Source of the DNA: Roseitranquillus sp963776845
GTDB taxonomy: Bacteria > Pseudomonadota > Alphaproteobacteria > Rhodobacterales > Rhodobacteraceae
Assembly: GCA_963776845.1 (NCBI GenBank)
Contig: CAVZOJ010000008.1
Coordinates: forward strand, 62,001 to 126,000
Length of the DNA: 64,000 nucleotides
Reading direction: 5' to 3'
Shown here piece after piece: positions 17,059 through 26,516 of this stretch; the stretch's first letter is position 1, and the number at the start of each line of letters is the position of its first letter. The position numbers and the translations under genes are program-made. Below the pieces are notes generated by a model that did no database searches, was not told where the DNA came from, and saw only the letters and a program-made list of their open reading frames with translations.

Positions 17059-18870
17059 TTGTTCTGTGCACAAGTCGCGCCTGTGACTGCGCTCAATCGT
17101 CTTCGGCACCACCAATCATCGCATCTGCCAGCGCAACGGGATGGGCGGCCGCTTCATGCCTACCGGATCGACGAGCGGACGTGGGACGCCCTTGAACTTG
17201 AACTGCATGCAGCTTTCGCGTGCGGACAACGAGCGGGTGTGTCCGCCAGCTTTGTTTTCTGGCCGGCCGAGCGCTGTCGCCGCGATTACGCGGGCGGACC
17301 CTTGTCGTGGGATTTCCTCACCGAGCCCTTCGACGTCGAGATCGACCAAGCTGAACTGCGAGATCTGACGCGGCGGGGACTCGGCCACTTCGGCCGCGGC
17401 AACCTGCATCGGAGCGCTGGTGGGACGCAGTATCTCAGGAGCCTCGCTGCGGAGGGCGGCATTCCCGTCGCCCTGCTCTCAGGCTCGGGAACCTGGCCCC
17501 AAGTTCTGAGCGGGCTCGTGTCGGACCTCGAGCGTTTTGGTCCCGCCTGTCCTGCCGAAGTCGCCGACAGCTTCGCCGCCCACCGCTCGGCTCGCCTTCC
17601 GCTCGGCTACAGGACCGAGGAGTTCCGCCGCCTGTTCGTCGACTTGGCGCGAGAGCTGGTGGGGCTGCGCGCGGCCCTCCCGGAGAGCGTCGATAGTGAG
17701 AAGGCGCTCCTCTGGCTCGATACCGCAAGACCCGGATGGCGGGACGGGCTCACGCTACGACTGGACGATGCGGGGGCGGAACGCCTGCTGGCGCAGGTCG
17801 TGGGTCAGCGACGAGGAGTGGCCACGAGCCTGCCGCTGCGGCGGCTCCTGGTCCGCGGCCCCGAAGTGTGGGCGCCCGCGATCGAGATCTCGTCCGAGGC
17901 CTTGATTGCGGCCAGTCACATCTCGCCCCCGATCACTGAAGAACGGCTGCGTCTTGCGCCGAGCGGCGACCTGGCGGCAGCATCCCCGAACCTGATGCTG
18001 CGGATGGAGCGAGACGAGGCCGCACCGGCTGCGGCCGTCAGGCTGACGCGCCTCAGCGGCCCAAGGACCGCGAGGTTCCCGTTCGCGCTTGAAAGTGCAG
18101 CGACGTTCGTCGGCATGGCCGATGGCCGCGTCCTCGGCGAAATCCGGCTTCCGATGGCAGAGGCGCTCGCGGTCGAGGAAGGCGCGTGCCTCTGGACGGC
18201 CGACGGGGTGGACCCGGACGGCGAGACGAACCGGCTTGCATTGGCGGGTGACGGTTCGTTCCGAACACCGGACCCGGCGGTCTGGGCGCTGGTCCCCCCG
18301 GGGAGTTCACCCCACACAACCGAACACCTGAACATCGTCTCGGACTCGCCCGCCGGAAACTCGCGCCTCTTAAAGCTCGAGGGGCGGGGGCGGCTGTCCG
18401 TCACGGGCTGGTCGGCGCGGATCGAGACCGGCGCCGAGCACGAACAGCACGACATGCTCCTGGCTGCCGGCCTCACCATCCCCGGGCTGCGCGATGCTGG
18501 CGGAAACCCGGTGCATCGCGGTCTTCCGTCGATCTTCCACTGCCCCTCCTCCGGGCCGACGCGAACGTTGCCGCCCGGCCGGGCCATGCATCGAATGGCC
18601 GGAAACCGTGCGTGGGCGCATGGCGCCCCGTCCGAGGATGCGGCAGGCACCGTCCAGATCGCGCTGAAAGATGAAGACGGCGGTGTAGGCGCAATGTTGC
18701 GGCTGCGCGTGATGCCGGAGGGGCTGACGCTAAGGATCGTCGAGGATGGCCCCGAACCCAATCTCAATGTCTCCGGGGCGCCCCCGGGCTGGTGCTTCGC
18801 CCTCATGGCGCGGCCGGAGCGCCATGCCCGCAGCCGTTCTGGGGATGTCTCGACTGCGGCAACGCGGTGA
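17059..18870 (+). pseudogene. Truncated large YjiT/STY4851-like protein (possible Druantia DruH-type)
   Basis: A 603-aa open frame. Real similarity begins around residue 35 (HAYRIDERTWDALELEL) and includes FWPAERCRRDYAGGPLSWDF, SAGGTQYLRSLAAEGGIPVA and SARLPLGYRTEEFRRLFVDL. I recognise this pattern as the large family annotated STY4851/ECs_5259 (YjiT), whose members are ~1000 aa and sit beside a DEAD/DEAH helicase in defence islands; DruH of Druantia III is my best guess, from memory. The protein is cut near 18790, where the frame runs into a recombinase fragment. The N-terminus is also odd: the first 30 residues are of poor composition. No partner helicase is present in the window, so this is a relic. 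Confidence 0.5.
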
Positions 18871-19088
18871 TCACCGCGCGCAAGCTGCCAGCGATCCTCG
18901 CTTTCCTCGCGTTCATCGAGGGCGAGCGGGCCGGGCTCTCGCATGCCGACTGGAAGCTCAAGTTCGGCCGCGTCCACGCCCGCATCACCTGCCAGGTGCT
19001 TCCGGCCTTCTCCGACACGGTCATTGCCGACGCGCGTCGCGCCGCCGCGGCCGACGAGCTCTACCTCCCGCCGGAGGCGCGCGCGTGA
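18800..19088 (+). pseudogene. Tyrosine recombinase fragment (C-terminal tail)
   Basis: The frame with APCPQPFWGCLDCGNAVITA and KLPAILAFLAFIEGERAGLS matches the C-terminal tail of large phage-integrase-type recombinases that occur in operons of two or three. A CLDC cysteine pair is visible. The catalytic core that should precede it is absent; the sequence upstream of ~18800 belongs to the YjiT-like gene. Its stop overlaps the GTG start of the next recombinase gene by GTGA, as in an operon. Confidence 0.6.
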
Positions 19089-21257
19089 CCGCCGCTGCTC
19101 AACCTGCCCCGGATCGATCGGCACTCGATGATCGTCCGGTGCTCGCGTCGGCGCCGCTGCGGCCCGGGTTCGATCGGGCCGAGCTGTCGCGCTACGGCGA
19201 CCCGAACTGGGATCTCAGCCCGGCGGTGTTTCGCGACAACGCGCGTCGCTGTCATATGAAGGTTCACTTCGGGCCGATCGACGACGCTGGTGTGCGGGAG
19301 GCGCTGCGCGCGTTCCTCTACGCTCGGCTCAACGTCGGTCTCCCGGGCCACCGCCCGGTGCTGCCGCCGGCGAGCGTGCGCCAGGTGTTCAATCGGACGC
19401 GCCGCTTCTTCGACTTCGTCCAAGCTCAGCTCGGTGTGGTGGAGCTCAGGCGGGTCGACCAGGTGCTGCTCGATGGATATGCTCGCCAGCTTAAGTCCGA
19501 CCGGCGGCGGAGCGCAGCCGCCGTCGGGCAGCTCCTGGAGATCGTCTCCGATCTCTACGCCTATCAGCGTCACCTGCCGTCGGGCGGATTGGCCTTCGAG
19601 CCGTGGGGCGGCCGCGCACCCGCCGAGGTCGCCGGCTACCGGCACTCCCGCGAGAACCGCACTCCGCGGATTCCCGAGCCGGTCATGGCGCCGCTTCTCG
19701 CTTGCTCACTGCGCTACGTCACCACCTACGCCGCAGACATCCTCGCCGCCCGCGCTGAGCTCGATCGACTGGAGGCGCATCGCGACGCACTGATCGCTGC
19801 CGACGCTGGCCTCGGCGTTCACGCCCGCCGCGTCCGCCACCGCGAGCGGCTCGCCGTCTTCTTCGATCTGCGCCGCCGCGAGGGCCGAGGCGTGCCGATC
19901 TGGACGACCGCGCACAATGGGGCCGTGCGGCGCGGTCCGAGCTCCGGCGCCGTGACGCCGCCGATCAACGCCCACCTGCTGCATCTCCACGTCGGTATCG
20001 ATGCCGTGGCGGAGCCCGCCATGCACATCCAGCTGACGACCGGCGCTCCCGCTCTATCGAAGCGGCGGCCGCCGAGCTCGGCCTCGAGATCGGCGGCATG
20101 GACACCGCCATCAGCCCTGATCCCGAGAGCGGCCGGCCTTGGCGGCCAAGGTTCGACGCCAGGACGCTGGCGCTCGAGGAGCGCATGCTCCATGCGGCGG
20201 CTTACGTGGTCTGCGCCTACCTGACCGGCATGCGCGACTGCGAGGTGCAGGCGATGCAACGCGGGTGCGTCTCCGTCACCCGCAGCGAGGACGGCCTCAT
20301 CATGCGCCATCGCGTGCAGTCGACTGCCTACAGGCCAGGCTGAGCCGCGGCGAGGCCGAGGAATGGGTGACCATCGCGCCCGTCGCGAAAGCGATTGCGG
20401 TGCTCGAGAAGCTTACCGCCCCGGCCGCCAATGCGCGCGGGCTCGACACGCTCTGGCCAGTCCTGTCGCTCAAGTCCTGCACCAAGAGAGTCTCGGCGGA
20501 GATCGTCCGCCAGCTCAACGCCTACCGCGACCACCTCAACGCGCTGTTCGGGAAGTAGAAAAAGCCCATCATCCCGCCGGGCCGGTCAGGCGCGCCGTGG
20601 CGCCTCACCACCCGGCAGTTCCGGCGCACGATCGCCTGGCACATCGCCAACCGGCCGTTCGGGACCATCGCCGGCATGATCCAGTACAAGCACGCCTCCG
20701 TCGCCGCGTTCGAGGGCTATGCCGGATCGAGCGCGTCGGGGTTCTGCGCCGAGGTCGAGGCGCAGCGCCGGCTCGGCCAGCTCGACGACATCCTCGTCTA
20801 CTTCGACGAGCGCCAGGGCGAGGCGACGCCCTCCGGACCCGCAGGCCCGCGCGTCGCGCGCATGCTCGACGCCGCTGCCGACGATCTCGATCCACTGCCC
20901 GGCATGGTGGCCGATCGCGCCCGTCTGCGCTCGATGCTTGGCAGCCTCGCCCGCACGCTCCACGTCGGCGTTCTCGCCGATTGCTTCTTTGACCCCTCCA
21001 CCGCGCTATGCCTCAAGCAGGTCGCCACGCCGGAAGCGGAAGCTCCCCTCACCGGGCTCTGTCAGCCGACCCGCTGTCCGAACGCCTGCATCACCACTCG
21101 GCATCGCCCTACCTGGACCAAAGCCGCCTGCGAGGCGCGAAAGCTCCTCCGAGAAAAGCGCCTGTCCGATCCCCAGCGCATCGCGTTGCGTCAGGACCTC
21201 GCCCGCTTCGAGGCGGTCCTCGGGGGCATCAGCGGCGACATCGCCGCGGAGAACTGA
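19085..21257 (+). pseudogene. Large tyrosine recombinase/integrase, decayed
   Basis: GTG start overlapping the upstream fragment. The N-terminal ~300 residues are intact (core-binding-like region with LRRVDQVLLDGYARQLKSDR). A frameshift near 20040-20098 leads to HAAAYVVCAYLTGMRDCEVQ, the first catalytic Arg region of a phage integrase. A second shift near 20335 leads to SRGEAEEWVTIAPVAKAIAV. An in-frame TAG at 20556-20558 follows, after which the same frame gives LTTRQFRRTIAWHIANRPFG with the second catalytic Arg, then MIQYKHASVAAFEGYAG with the H and Y regions. The C-terminal tail ends at 21257. Two frameshifts and a stop make it non-functional as written. Confidence 0.7.
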
Positions 21258-21263
21258 GGTCAC

Positions 21264-21513
21264 GAAGATCGATTTTGGGGCTGGACTGTCAGGATATGTC
21301 GCGGAAATCGGTCAATGCATCCTGTTCGCGACCATAGGCCTTGTGCCGACCATCGACCAATGCGCGGCTTACGTCGAAGGCTGGTTGAAGGCATTGGCCG
21401 ACGAGAAGAAGGCCATCTTTCGTGCCGCCAGCGCAGCGCAGGCGGCGGTGGACTGCATCACCGAGCGATGCGGCAACGCCATCCAGATCGAAACCGAGGA
21501 AGTGGCTGCGTAG
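21264..21513 (+). pseudogene. ArdC-like antirestriction protein, C-terminal remnant
   Basis: Begins after the recombinase stop with DFGAGLSGYVAEIGQCILFA, then DQCAAYVEGWLKALADEKKA and IFRAASAAQAAVDCI. This resembles the C-terminal helices of ArdC-type proteins (ssDNA-binding plus zincin-like metalloprotease) carried by conjugative plasmids. The metalloprotease core and the ssDNA-binding domain are missing, so it is a remnant. Confidence 0.55.
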
Positions 21514-21878
21514 GAGGCCCCCCTACCCTGCCAGTGGCCATGGCTGTAAATCCGCGGCCGGCCCCTCGGGTCCGGCCGCTTTCGGTCCTGCGATCTCTTG
21601 TGTGCCGTCCCCGCCCCGATCGGCAGCAAGTCCGCCTCGTCGTTCTCTTCGAGCTTTTCGGCGAAATCCCGGACCCGCTCGAAAGACGGTGACGATCACG
21701 GACTCGTTCCACGTACCCGCCTCGATCGCTGCGCCCAAGGACGCCAAAGGAACGCTACATCGATGCGGACCGACCGCATTCTGAAGGCAACCGCCCCTGC
21801 GCTACACCGTCATCGGCGACCATTTCCCGGCATCCGGTTCGGCCCTCGCCCCGCCGCCCGCAGGTTCGAGACTCGACC
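21514..21878. other. No gene seen
   Basis: About 365 bp between the ArdC remnant and the stop of the leftward HTH protein. Overlapping frames are shadows. No clear repeats. Confidence 0.4.
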
Positions 21879-22898
21879 TTACGCGGCGGCGCGCCAGAAG
21901 CGAAAGCGCCCCTGCCCGGTGATTTCGTGGACCAGCCCCGCTTCCGCCAGCCGGGCGATGTTGCGGCGGATGCCGGGCGCCGAGGCTCCGGTCGCCCGCG
22001 CCGCCATCCCCGCCGACAGTACCGGCCATGCCAGCAACGCATCGATCAGACGGCCGGGCGTCCGCCCGCTCATCCCTGCCGTCGCCGCCCGCGCCCGCGC
22101 CTCCCACGCCGCCAGCCGGTCGAGCTGCATCAGCGCCCGCAGGCAGCCGGTCTCGGCCGCCGCCGCCCAGGCGCCGAGGCGCTCGGCCGCGCCGCCGCCG
22201 GCAGCGTAGGGTGCCGTAGCCCGCGCCAGCGGCAGGAACGGCAGCGCCCTGCCCTCGCTTCCGCCGATCCGCGCCGCCAGCACCGCCGGTTCCAGCACCT
22301 CCGCCCCCAGCCCCTCGGCACGCCACAGGTGGAACGCGGCGGCCGCCCGCACCAGCGGCAGGGCCCCGTCGAGCGCTCCCTGTCCCGCCTGCCACCGCAG
22401 CCACGCCGGATCCTCGGCCAGATCGTCCCGACCAAGAAACGCCGCGTCGTCCAGGCCCGGCGCGGCCTCCAGCCGCCGGAATGCCCAGTGCGCCGCCGCG
22501 AGCGCCGTGGCATCGTCGCGCACCATGTCGGCCCGATCGACGGCATGCAGCGCCAGCCGGTCCTCGGCCACGCGGCCCCCCGCCTGCCACGAGATCGCCG
22601 ACGCCTCGGCCAGCGCCAGCCGCCGGGCCAGTCCCGGAGGCCCGGCCGCCACACGCTCGTCGAGCCGTGCGAACGCCGCGGCCGCCCGCGCCAGCGCCCT
22701 GCCCTGCCGCGCCTCGGCCACGAGCCAGTCGCGGGGGAGCGGCCCCGGCCGCGCCGCATGCGGGCCCGGCAGGTCCCACGCGGCAGCCGCAGGGTCGGGA
22801 GGCACGAACCACGGCTCCGCCGGCGGCTCCGTATCGTAGATCGACGGCTGAGGGTCGCCGTCGGGCTCTTCCATGTCTACAGAGCTGCGTTGTTTCAT
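21879..22898 (-). CDS. RHE_PE00001-like (DUF1612/HTH) plasmid protein
   Basis: 339-aa protein, very rich in alanine and arginine. The long N-terminal helical domain (LPRDWLVAEARQGRALARAA) and the C-terminal helix-turn-helix (SAGMAARATGASAPGIRRNI, then LAEAGLVHEITGQGRFRFW) fit the DUF1612-plus-HTH proteins found on alphaproteobacterial plasmids and annotated as RHE_PE00001 family. Function is unknown; the HTH suggests DNA binding. It reads leftward, away from the serine recombinase remnant. The start could also be the ATG at 22874. Confidence 0.6.
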   Translation of the reverse strand: MKQRSSVDMEEPDGDPQPSIYDTEPPAEPWFVPPDPAAAAWDLPGPHAARPGPLPRDWLVAEARQGRALARAAAAFARLDERVAAGPPGLARRLALAEASAISWQAGGRVAEDRLALHAVDRADMVRDDATALAAAHWAFRRLEAAPGLDDAAFLGRDDLAEDPAWLRWQAGQGALDGALPLVRAAAAFHLWRAEGLGAEVLEPAVLAARIGGSEGRALPFLPLARATAPYAAGGGAAERLGAWAAAAETGCLRALMQLDRLAAWEARARAATAGMSGRTPGRLIDALLAWPVLSAGMAARATGASAPGIRRNIARLAEAGLVHEITGQGRFRFWRAAA

Positions 22899-23254
22899 AC
22901 GATCAGAATGAACCGACTTTGCTCGCTACCCAAGCACATTCGGCTGCCCAGGACCTACTTCTGTCCAATCGACCGCACCACCGCCTTCCCAGACAATCGC
23001 CTCCAGCCGCTCGGATCGGTGCGCCAGACCGCCATCCTGCAGCACAGCAAGGTCCGCACGCCGCTGGCGCGACGACAGCGCCGCGTCGATGGTGACGGGC
23101 CCGCACCCTTGCCTGCGCCTGCAAACGGTCGTTTCATGGCGTTAGATGAAATTGTATATCGCGCACCTCCGCCTGTAGCCTGCGAGCGGCCGCCTCCCGC
23201 GGCCGGTAATTCACCTTCGCGCCGCTGCCCCAACGCCGCCGTGACGGCGCTCCG
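22899..23254. other. No gene seen
   Basis: Region of about 355 bp between two divergently oriented genes. It would hold the promoters of the leftward HTH gene and the rightward recombinase. A locally A/T-richer patch lies at 23130-23160 (gttagatgaaattgtatatc), the best promoter candidate, but no clear -35/-10 pair can be fixed. Confidence 0.35.
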
Positions 23255-24041
23255 ATGTTGATCGGCTACGCCCGCGTCTCGACGGAGGACCAGCTCACCC
23301 GCCCGCAGGTGGAGGAGCTGCGGGCCGCCGGCTGCGACGAGACGCATCTCGAGCACGCCTCGAGCGTCAGCCGCGCTCGCCCGGTCCTCGGCCACGTGCT
23401 GAAGCACATCCGGCCCGCGACGTCCTGCTCGTCGCGCGCATCGACAGCCTCGCCCGCTCGCTCAGCCATCCCCTGGAGGTGATCGAGCGTCTCGAGTTCG
23501 GCGGGCGCAGATCCGCGAGCGCACGGTCGCGGGCCTCCGTTCCGCCCGTGCAGAGGCCGCGTCGGCGGCAATCCCGGCCTCCGACGACGCGATCCGGAGG
23601 CCATCCGCGCCCTCCACCGCGCCCGGCAGGAGCGCTACCACGATGCCCTCGCCCGCTCGGCCGCCGACGGGGTGCCGCTGGTCCGCCGCCACCGGCCAGG
23701 CATGGCGTGGGAGGACCTGGTGCGCCTCGTGAACGCCCACCGCGCCGACGGCAGCCCGGGGCCTGGTCGGTCGAGCGCCTCACCCGTGCCGTGAAGGCCT
23801 ACGTCGCCGACGGCTTCTTCTTGACGCCTCGGTCCTCTCACGCGCCCGCCCGCGCAGCGCCGACAGCCGCCTGATGGCCATCGTCGCGGGCATCGCCGGC
23901 GCCGACCCGTCGCTGACCCTGCAGGCCACCGCGGACCGTCTCGAGGCTATGCGCAAGCGCACCACGCGCGGCCGCACCCGCTGGCAGCCGAGCTCCGTCC
24001 GTATGCTGCTCGAACGAGCGAAGAAGCACGGCATGCTGTAG
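23255..24041 (+). pseudogene. Serine recombinase (resolvase/invertase family), frameshifted
   Basis: Starts MLIGYARVSTEDQ, the classic start of the resolvase catalytic domain with the active serine. Further family sequence appears in shifted frames: DVLLVARIDSLARS near 23420, RTVAGLRSARAE near 23520, and a C-terminal part ending GRTRWQPSSVRMLLERAKKH. At least three frameshifts are needed to join them. The gene lies beside the replication block, where plasmid resolvases are common, but it is dead as written. Confidence 0.65.
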
Positions 24042-24157
24042 GTCGCGATCGCGTCGAAACGTCGGGAGCCAAGGCGGGGCGCGCGGCTCGTTCGGCCTTG
24101 ATGCAGCCTGTCGGCCATGATCTCCCGAAGGCGGAACGTCAGCAAAGTCCGGCGTCG

Positions 24158-24844
24158 CTACCCGCTGCTCTCGATGCGCAGGCGGACGAACGGGCCGAGC
24201 TCATCCTCGATCGCCGCAGCCAGCGGGCGGACCAAGTGCGTCTCCACGTACCTCCCGACGAACGGCGTGGCTGCCCTCAGCCGGACCTCACCACCGTCGC
24301 GTCCCAGATACGTCAGCTGGTCGTACCAATTCGCGAAGGCGGCCGGGCCTTCGGACCGCAGCCGCGCGCGCACGGCGCGCCATGTTCCCCCCTGCCCCGC
24401 CGGCTCCTCTGGCTGGGGGAAGTCGAGCTTCACGACGGTCGCCTCCGCCGGCGCATGCATGGCCATCCGTTCGGCAAAGTCCGGCCCGACGTCGTGCCAG
24501 TGCGGCTGCGAGCGGCTGAGGATTTCGGCCAGGTTCAGCCGGTAGCTGGTCACCCTGCCCCGCACCCCCGGTCGCCGCACCAGCAGGATGCGCGACACCG
24601 TCAGCCGCTTGATCTCGCGCTTGGCCGTCCGCTCGGTGACGCCCCAGAGCAGCGCGAGGTCGCGCTGGCCCACGACCATCTCGTCCGAGCGCCAGTTGTA
24701 GCGCGCCGTCACAGCCGAGATCAGCCTCAGCATCGAGATGTCGTCCGGCCGCTCGCCATGCGTGCCGATGATGCCGAGCGCCGTCAGGACGTCGTACTTA
24801 ACCACGCCTGCGCCGGGGCCTGTAAGCCGCCTTGCGTCTATCAC
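24158..24844 (-). CDS. Plasmid replication initiator with DnaA domain-I-like C-terminus
   Basis: 228 aa. The middle holds a winged helix (RDLALLWGVTERTAKREIKR, then RPGVRGRVTSYRLNL) that could bind iterons. The last ~75 residues (WRAVRARLRSEGPAAFANWY to the end) resemble DnaA domain I, which contacts DnaB and other partners. There is no Walker A motif or DnaA ATPase. This matches my knowledge of DnaA-like replicases of Rhodobacterales plasmids. It is divergent from parA across 364 bp that contain repeats and an A/T-rich patch, the likely origin. Position and architecture support a replicase role, but homology was judged by eye. Confidence 0.7.
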   Translation of the reverse strand: MIDARRLTGPGAGVVKYDVLTALGIIGTHGERPDDISMLRLISAVTARYNWRSDEMVVGQRDLALLWGVTERTAKREIKRLTVSRILLVRRPGVRGRVTSYRLNLAEILSRSQPHWHDVGPDFAERMAMHAPAEATVVKLDFPQPEEPAGQGGTWRAVRARLRSEGPAAFANWYDQLTYLGRDGGEVRLRAATPFVGRYVETHLVRPLAAAIEDELGPFVRLRIESSG

Positions 24845-25208
24845 TGCCTTGCCTCGTCGCGGCTCGTTCGATGCGAACCGATTCTGCTTGTGGCAACAGT
24901 ACGGCAGTAATCCCGTATTGTGTCAACGCTCGGCGAATTTCGGGAATTCGGACTACCCAATTCGCAAAGCGGGAATTTCGGTTGTTATAGGATAAGGGTG
25001 ACAGCCTTGACGACACCCTTTCTGGCGTCTCGTGTCACCAAATCTCGTCCTGCGTCGGCGATCCTGTCACCAAATCGGCGCAGCCGTGGCGCAAGGGTCG
25101 CGTTCTTCGCCGCCGGCAGCAGAAAATCGCGAATCCGAAAATCGGTTTTTGCCGAAGGCATGAAATCCCGTTATTCATGCGAAAGAGCAGAAAAAGGCGA
25201 GGAAGCCG
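24845..25208. promoter_or_regulatory. Candidate replication origin / rep-par control region
   Basis: Divergent region between the initiator gene and parA. It holds TGTCACCAAATC twice as direct repeats (25033-25044 and 25065-25076, 32 bp apart) and a partial inverted match GGTGACAG near 24997. A second family of boxes follows the pattern GGGAATTYCGG (near 24950 and 24970), one overlapping the palindrome GAATTTCGGGAATTC. The local base composition is clearly more A/T than its surroundings. Iterons and ParA autoregulation sites are the likely roles; which is which cannot be told by eye. Confidence 0.55.
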
Positions 25209-26516
25209 ATGAGGGACCACACAGACCTTCAGGAGATGAACGCGCGCAGCGTCGCCCAGCAGAGCGCGGTGCGCAAGGCGACGTTCAGCCCCGGCGAGGT
25301 GAAGGCGCTGCGCCCGTTCTCCATCTGGGAAATCTCGACGTTCATGTTCGGCGTCCCCGCAGACACCCTGCGCAAGAAGCTCGCCGACGACCCCACCCTT
25401 CCCCAGGGCGAGACGCAGGAGGATGGGCGCCAGCGTTGGTTCACGCTCCAGGAGATCAACGAGCTGCGCCGGCGTGTCCGTTTCCGCGGCAAGTCGCTGC
25501 TGCCCGAGCGGCCGCGGGGCCGCGCGATGCGGGTCGCCGTGTCGAACTTCAAGGGCGGCGTCGGCAAGACGGTGGTGGCGCAGCACCTGGCCAACGCCGC
25601 CGCGCTCGACGGCTACCGCGTCCTTTGTATCGACTTCGACCCACAGGCGACGCTGACGCACTCGATGGGCATCGTCGAGGTCAGGGAGTGGGAGACCGTC
25701 TGGGGCATCATGTGCCGCGATCTCTGCCGCGAGGCGGACCGCATCACCGCTACGTTCGACGACCCCGACGACTGCCCCTACCCCTCCGCTGACGAGCTGC
25801 CGCAGGACGTTCAGTCGATCGGTGCTCAGCGCACGCAGGACTTCATCCAGCAGACCTGCTGGCCGACGATCGACATCATACCGTCCTGCGCCAACGCCGC
25901 CTTCGTTGAATTTGCAAGCGCCCAGTACCGCAGCCTGCACAAGGCTTGGAGCTTCTTCGGCTGCGTCGCCCGCTACCTCGACGAGCTGCCGGACGACCAA
26001 TACGACCTCATCGTCTTCGACTGCCCGCCGGCCATCGGCTACCAGTCGCTGAACGCAGCCTTTGCCGCCGACATCCTCTACATCCCCAGCGGACCGGGTT
26101 ACTGGGAGTACGACTCGACCACCTCTTATTTGGGCCAGCTCGGCGACGCGCTCGAGGACATCGCCGAGGGGTTCGAGGCGATTGCGGCGGAGGCCGGTAT
26201 CTCGCTGCCCAAGCGTTTCCGCGACATCCGCGTGCTGATGACTCGGTTCGAGACCGCGAACCCGCTGCACCAGGCGATGATGGACGCGTTCCGCAACGTC
26301 TTCGGCGCGGACGTCTGCCAGAACGCGATCGAGATGACCCGCGCTGTCGAGCAGTCGGGCCGGTTCCAGATGTCGGTCTACGAGCAGGACTACCGTCAGA
26401 TGACCCGTGAGACCTGGAAGCGGGCGCGGCAGAGCTTCGACCGGGCCTACGAGGAATTCCGCAACACGATGCTCAAGGCGTGGAGACTGGACGGTGTGCG
26501 GGAGGCCGCGGAATGA
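25209..26516 (+). CDS. parA: ParA-family partition ATPase
   Basis: 435-aa plasmid partition ATPase. The N-terminal ~110 residues include a winged-helix-like segment (PADTLRKKLADDPTLPQGE) as in type Ia ParA proteins that repress their own operon. The deviant Walker A FKGGVGKTVVAQHLA is at about residue 115, followed by CIDFDPQATLTHSMG and DLIVFDCPPAIGY (Walker B region). It drives movement of ParB-bound plasmid over the nucleoid. The stop overlaps the parB start as ATGA. A canonical plasmid parAB operon. Confidence 0.92.
   Translation: MRDHTDLQEMNARSVAQQSAVRKATFSPGEVKALRPFSIWEISTFMFGVPADTLRKKLADDPTLPQGETQEDGRQRWFTLQEINELRRRVRFRGKSLLPERPRGRAMRVAVSNFKGGVGKTVVAQHLANAAALDGYRVLCIDFDPQATLTHSMGIVEVREWETVWGIMCRDLCREADRITATFDDPDDCPYPSADELPQDVQSIGAQRTQDFIQQTCWPTIDIIPSCANAAFVEFASAQYRSLHKAWSFFGCVARYLDELPDDQYDLIVFDCPPAIGYQSLNAAFAADILYIPSGPGYWEYDSTTSYLGQLGDALEDIAEGFEAIAAEAGISLPKRFRDIRVLMTRFETANPLHQAMMDAFRNVFGADVCQNAIEMTRAVEQSGRFQMSVYEQDYRQMTRETWKRARQSFDRAYEEFRNTMLKAWRLDGVREAAE

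Noticed and set aside
25033..25076. Two 12-bp direct repeats as an attachment site
   Set aside because: They lie between the initiator and parA with no integrase next to them; an origin iteron role is more likely.
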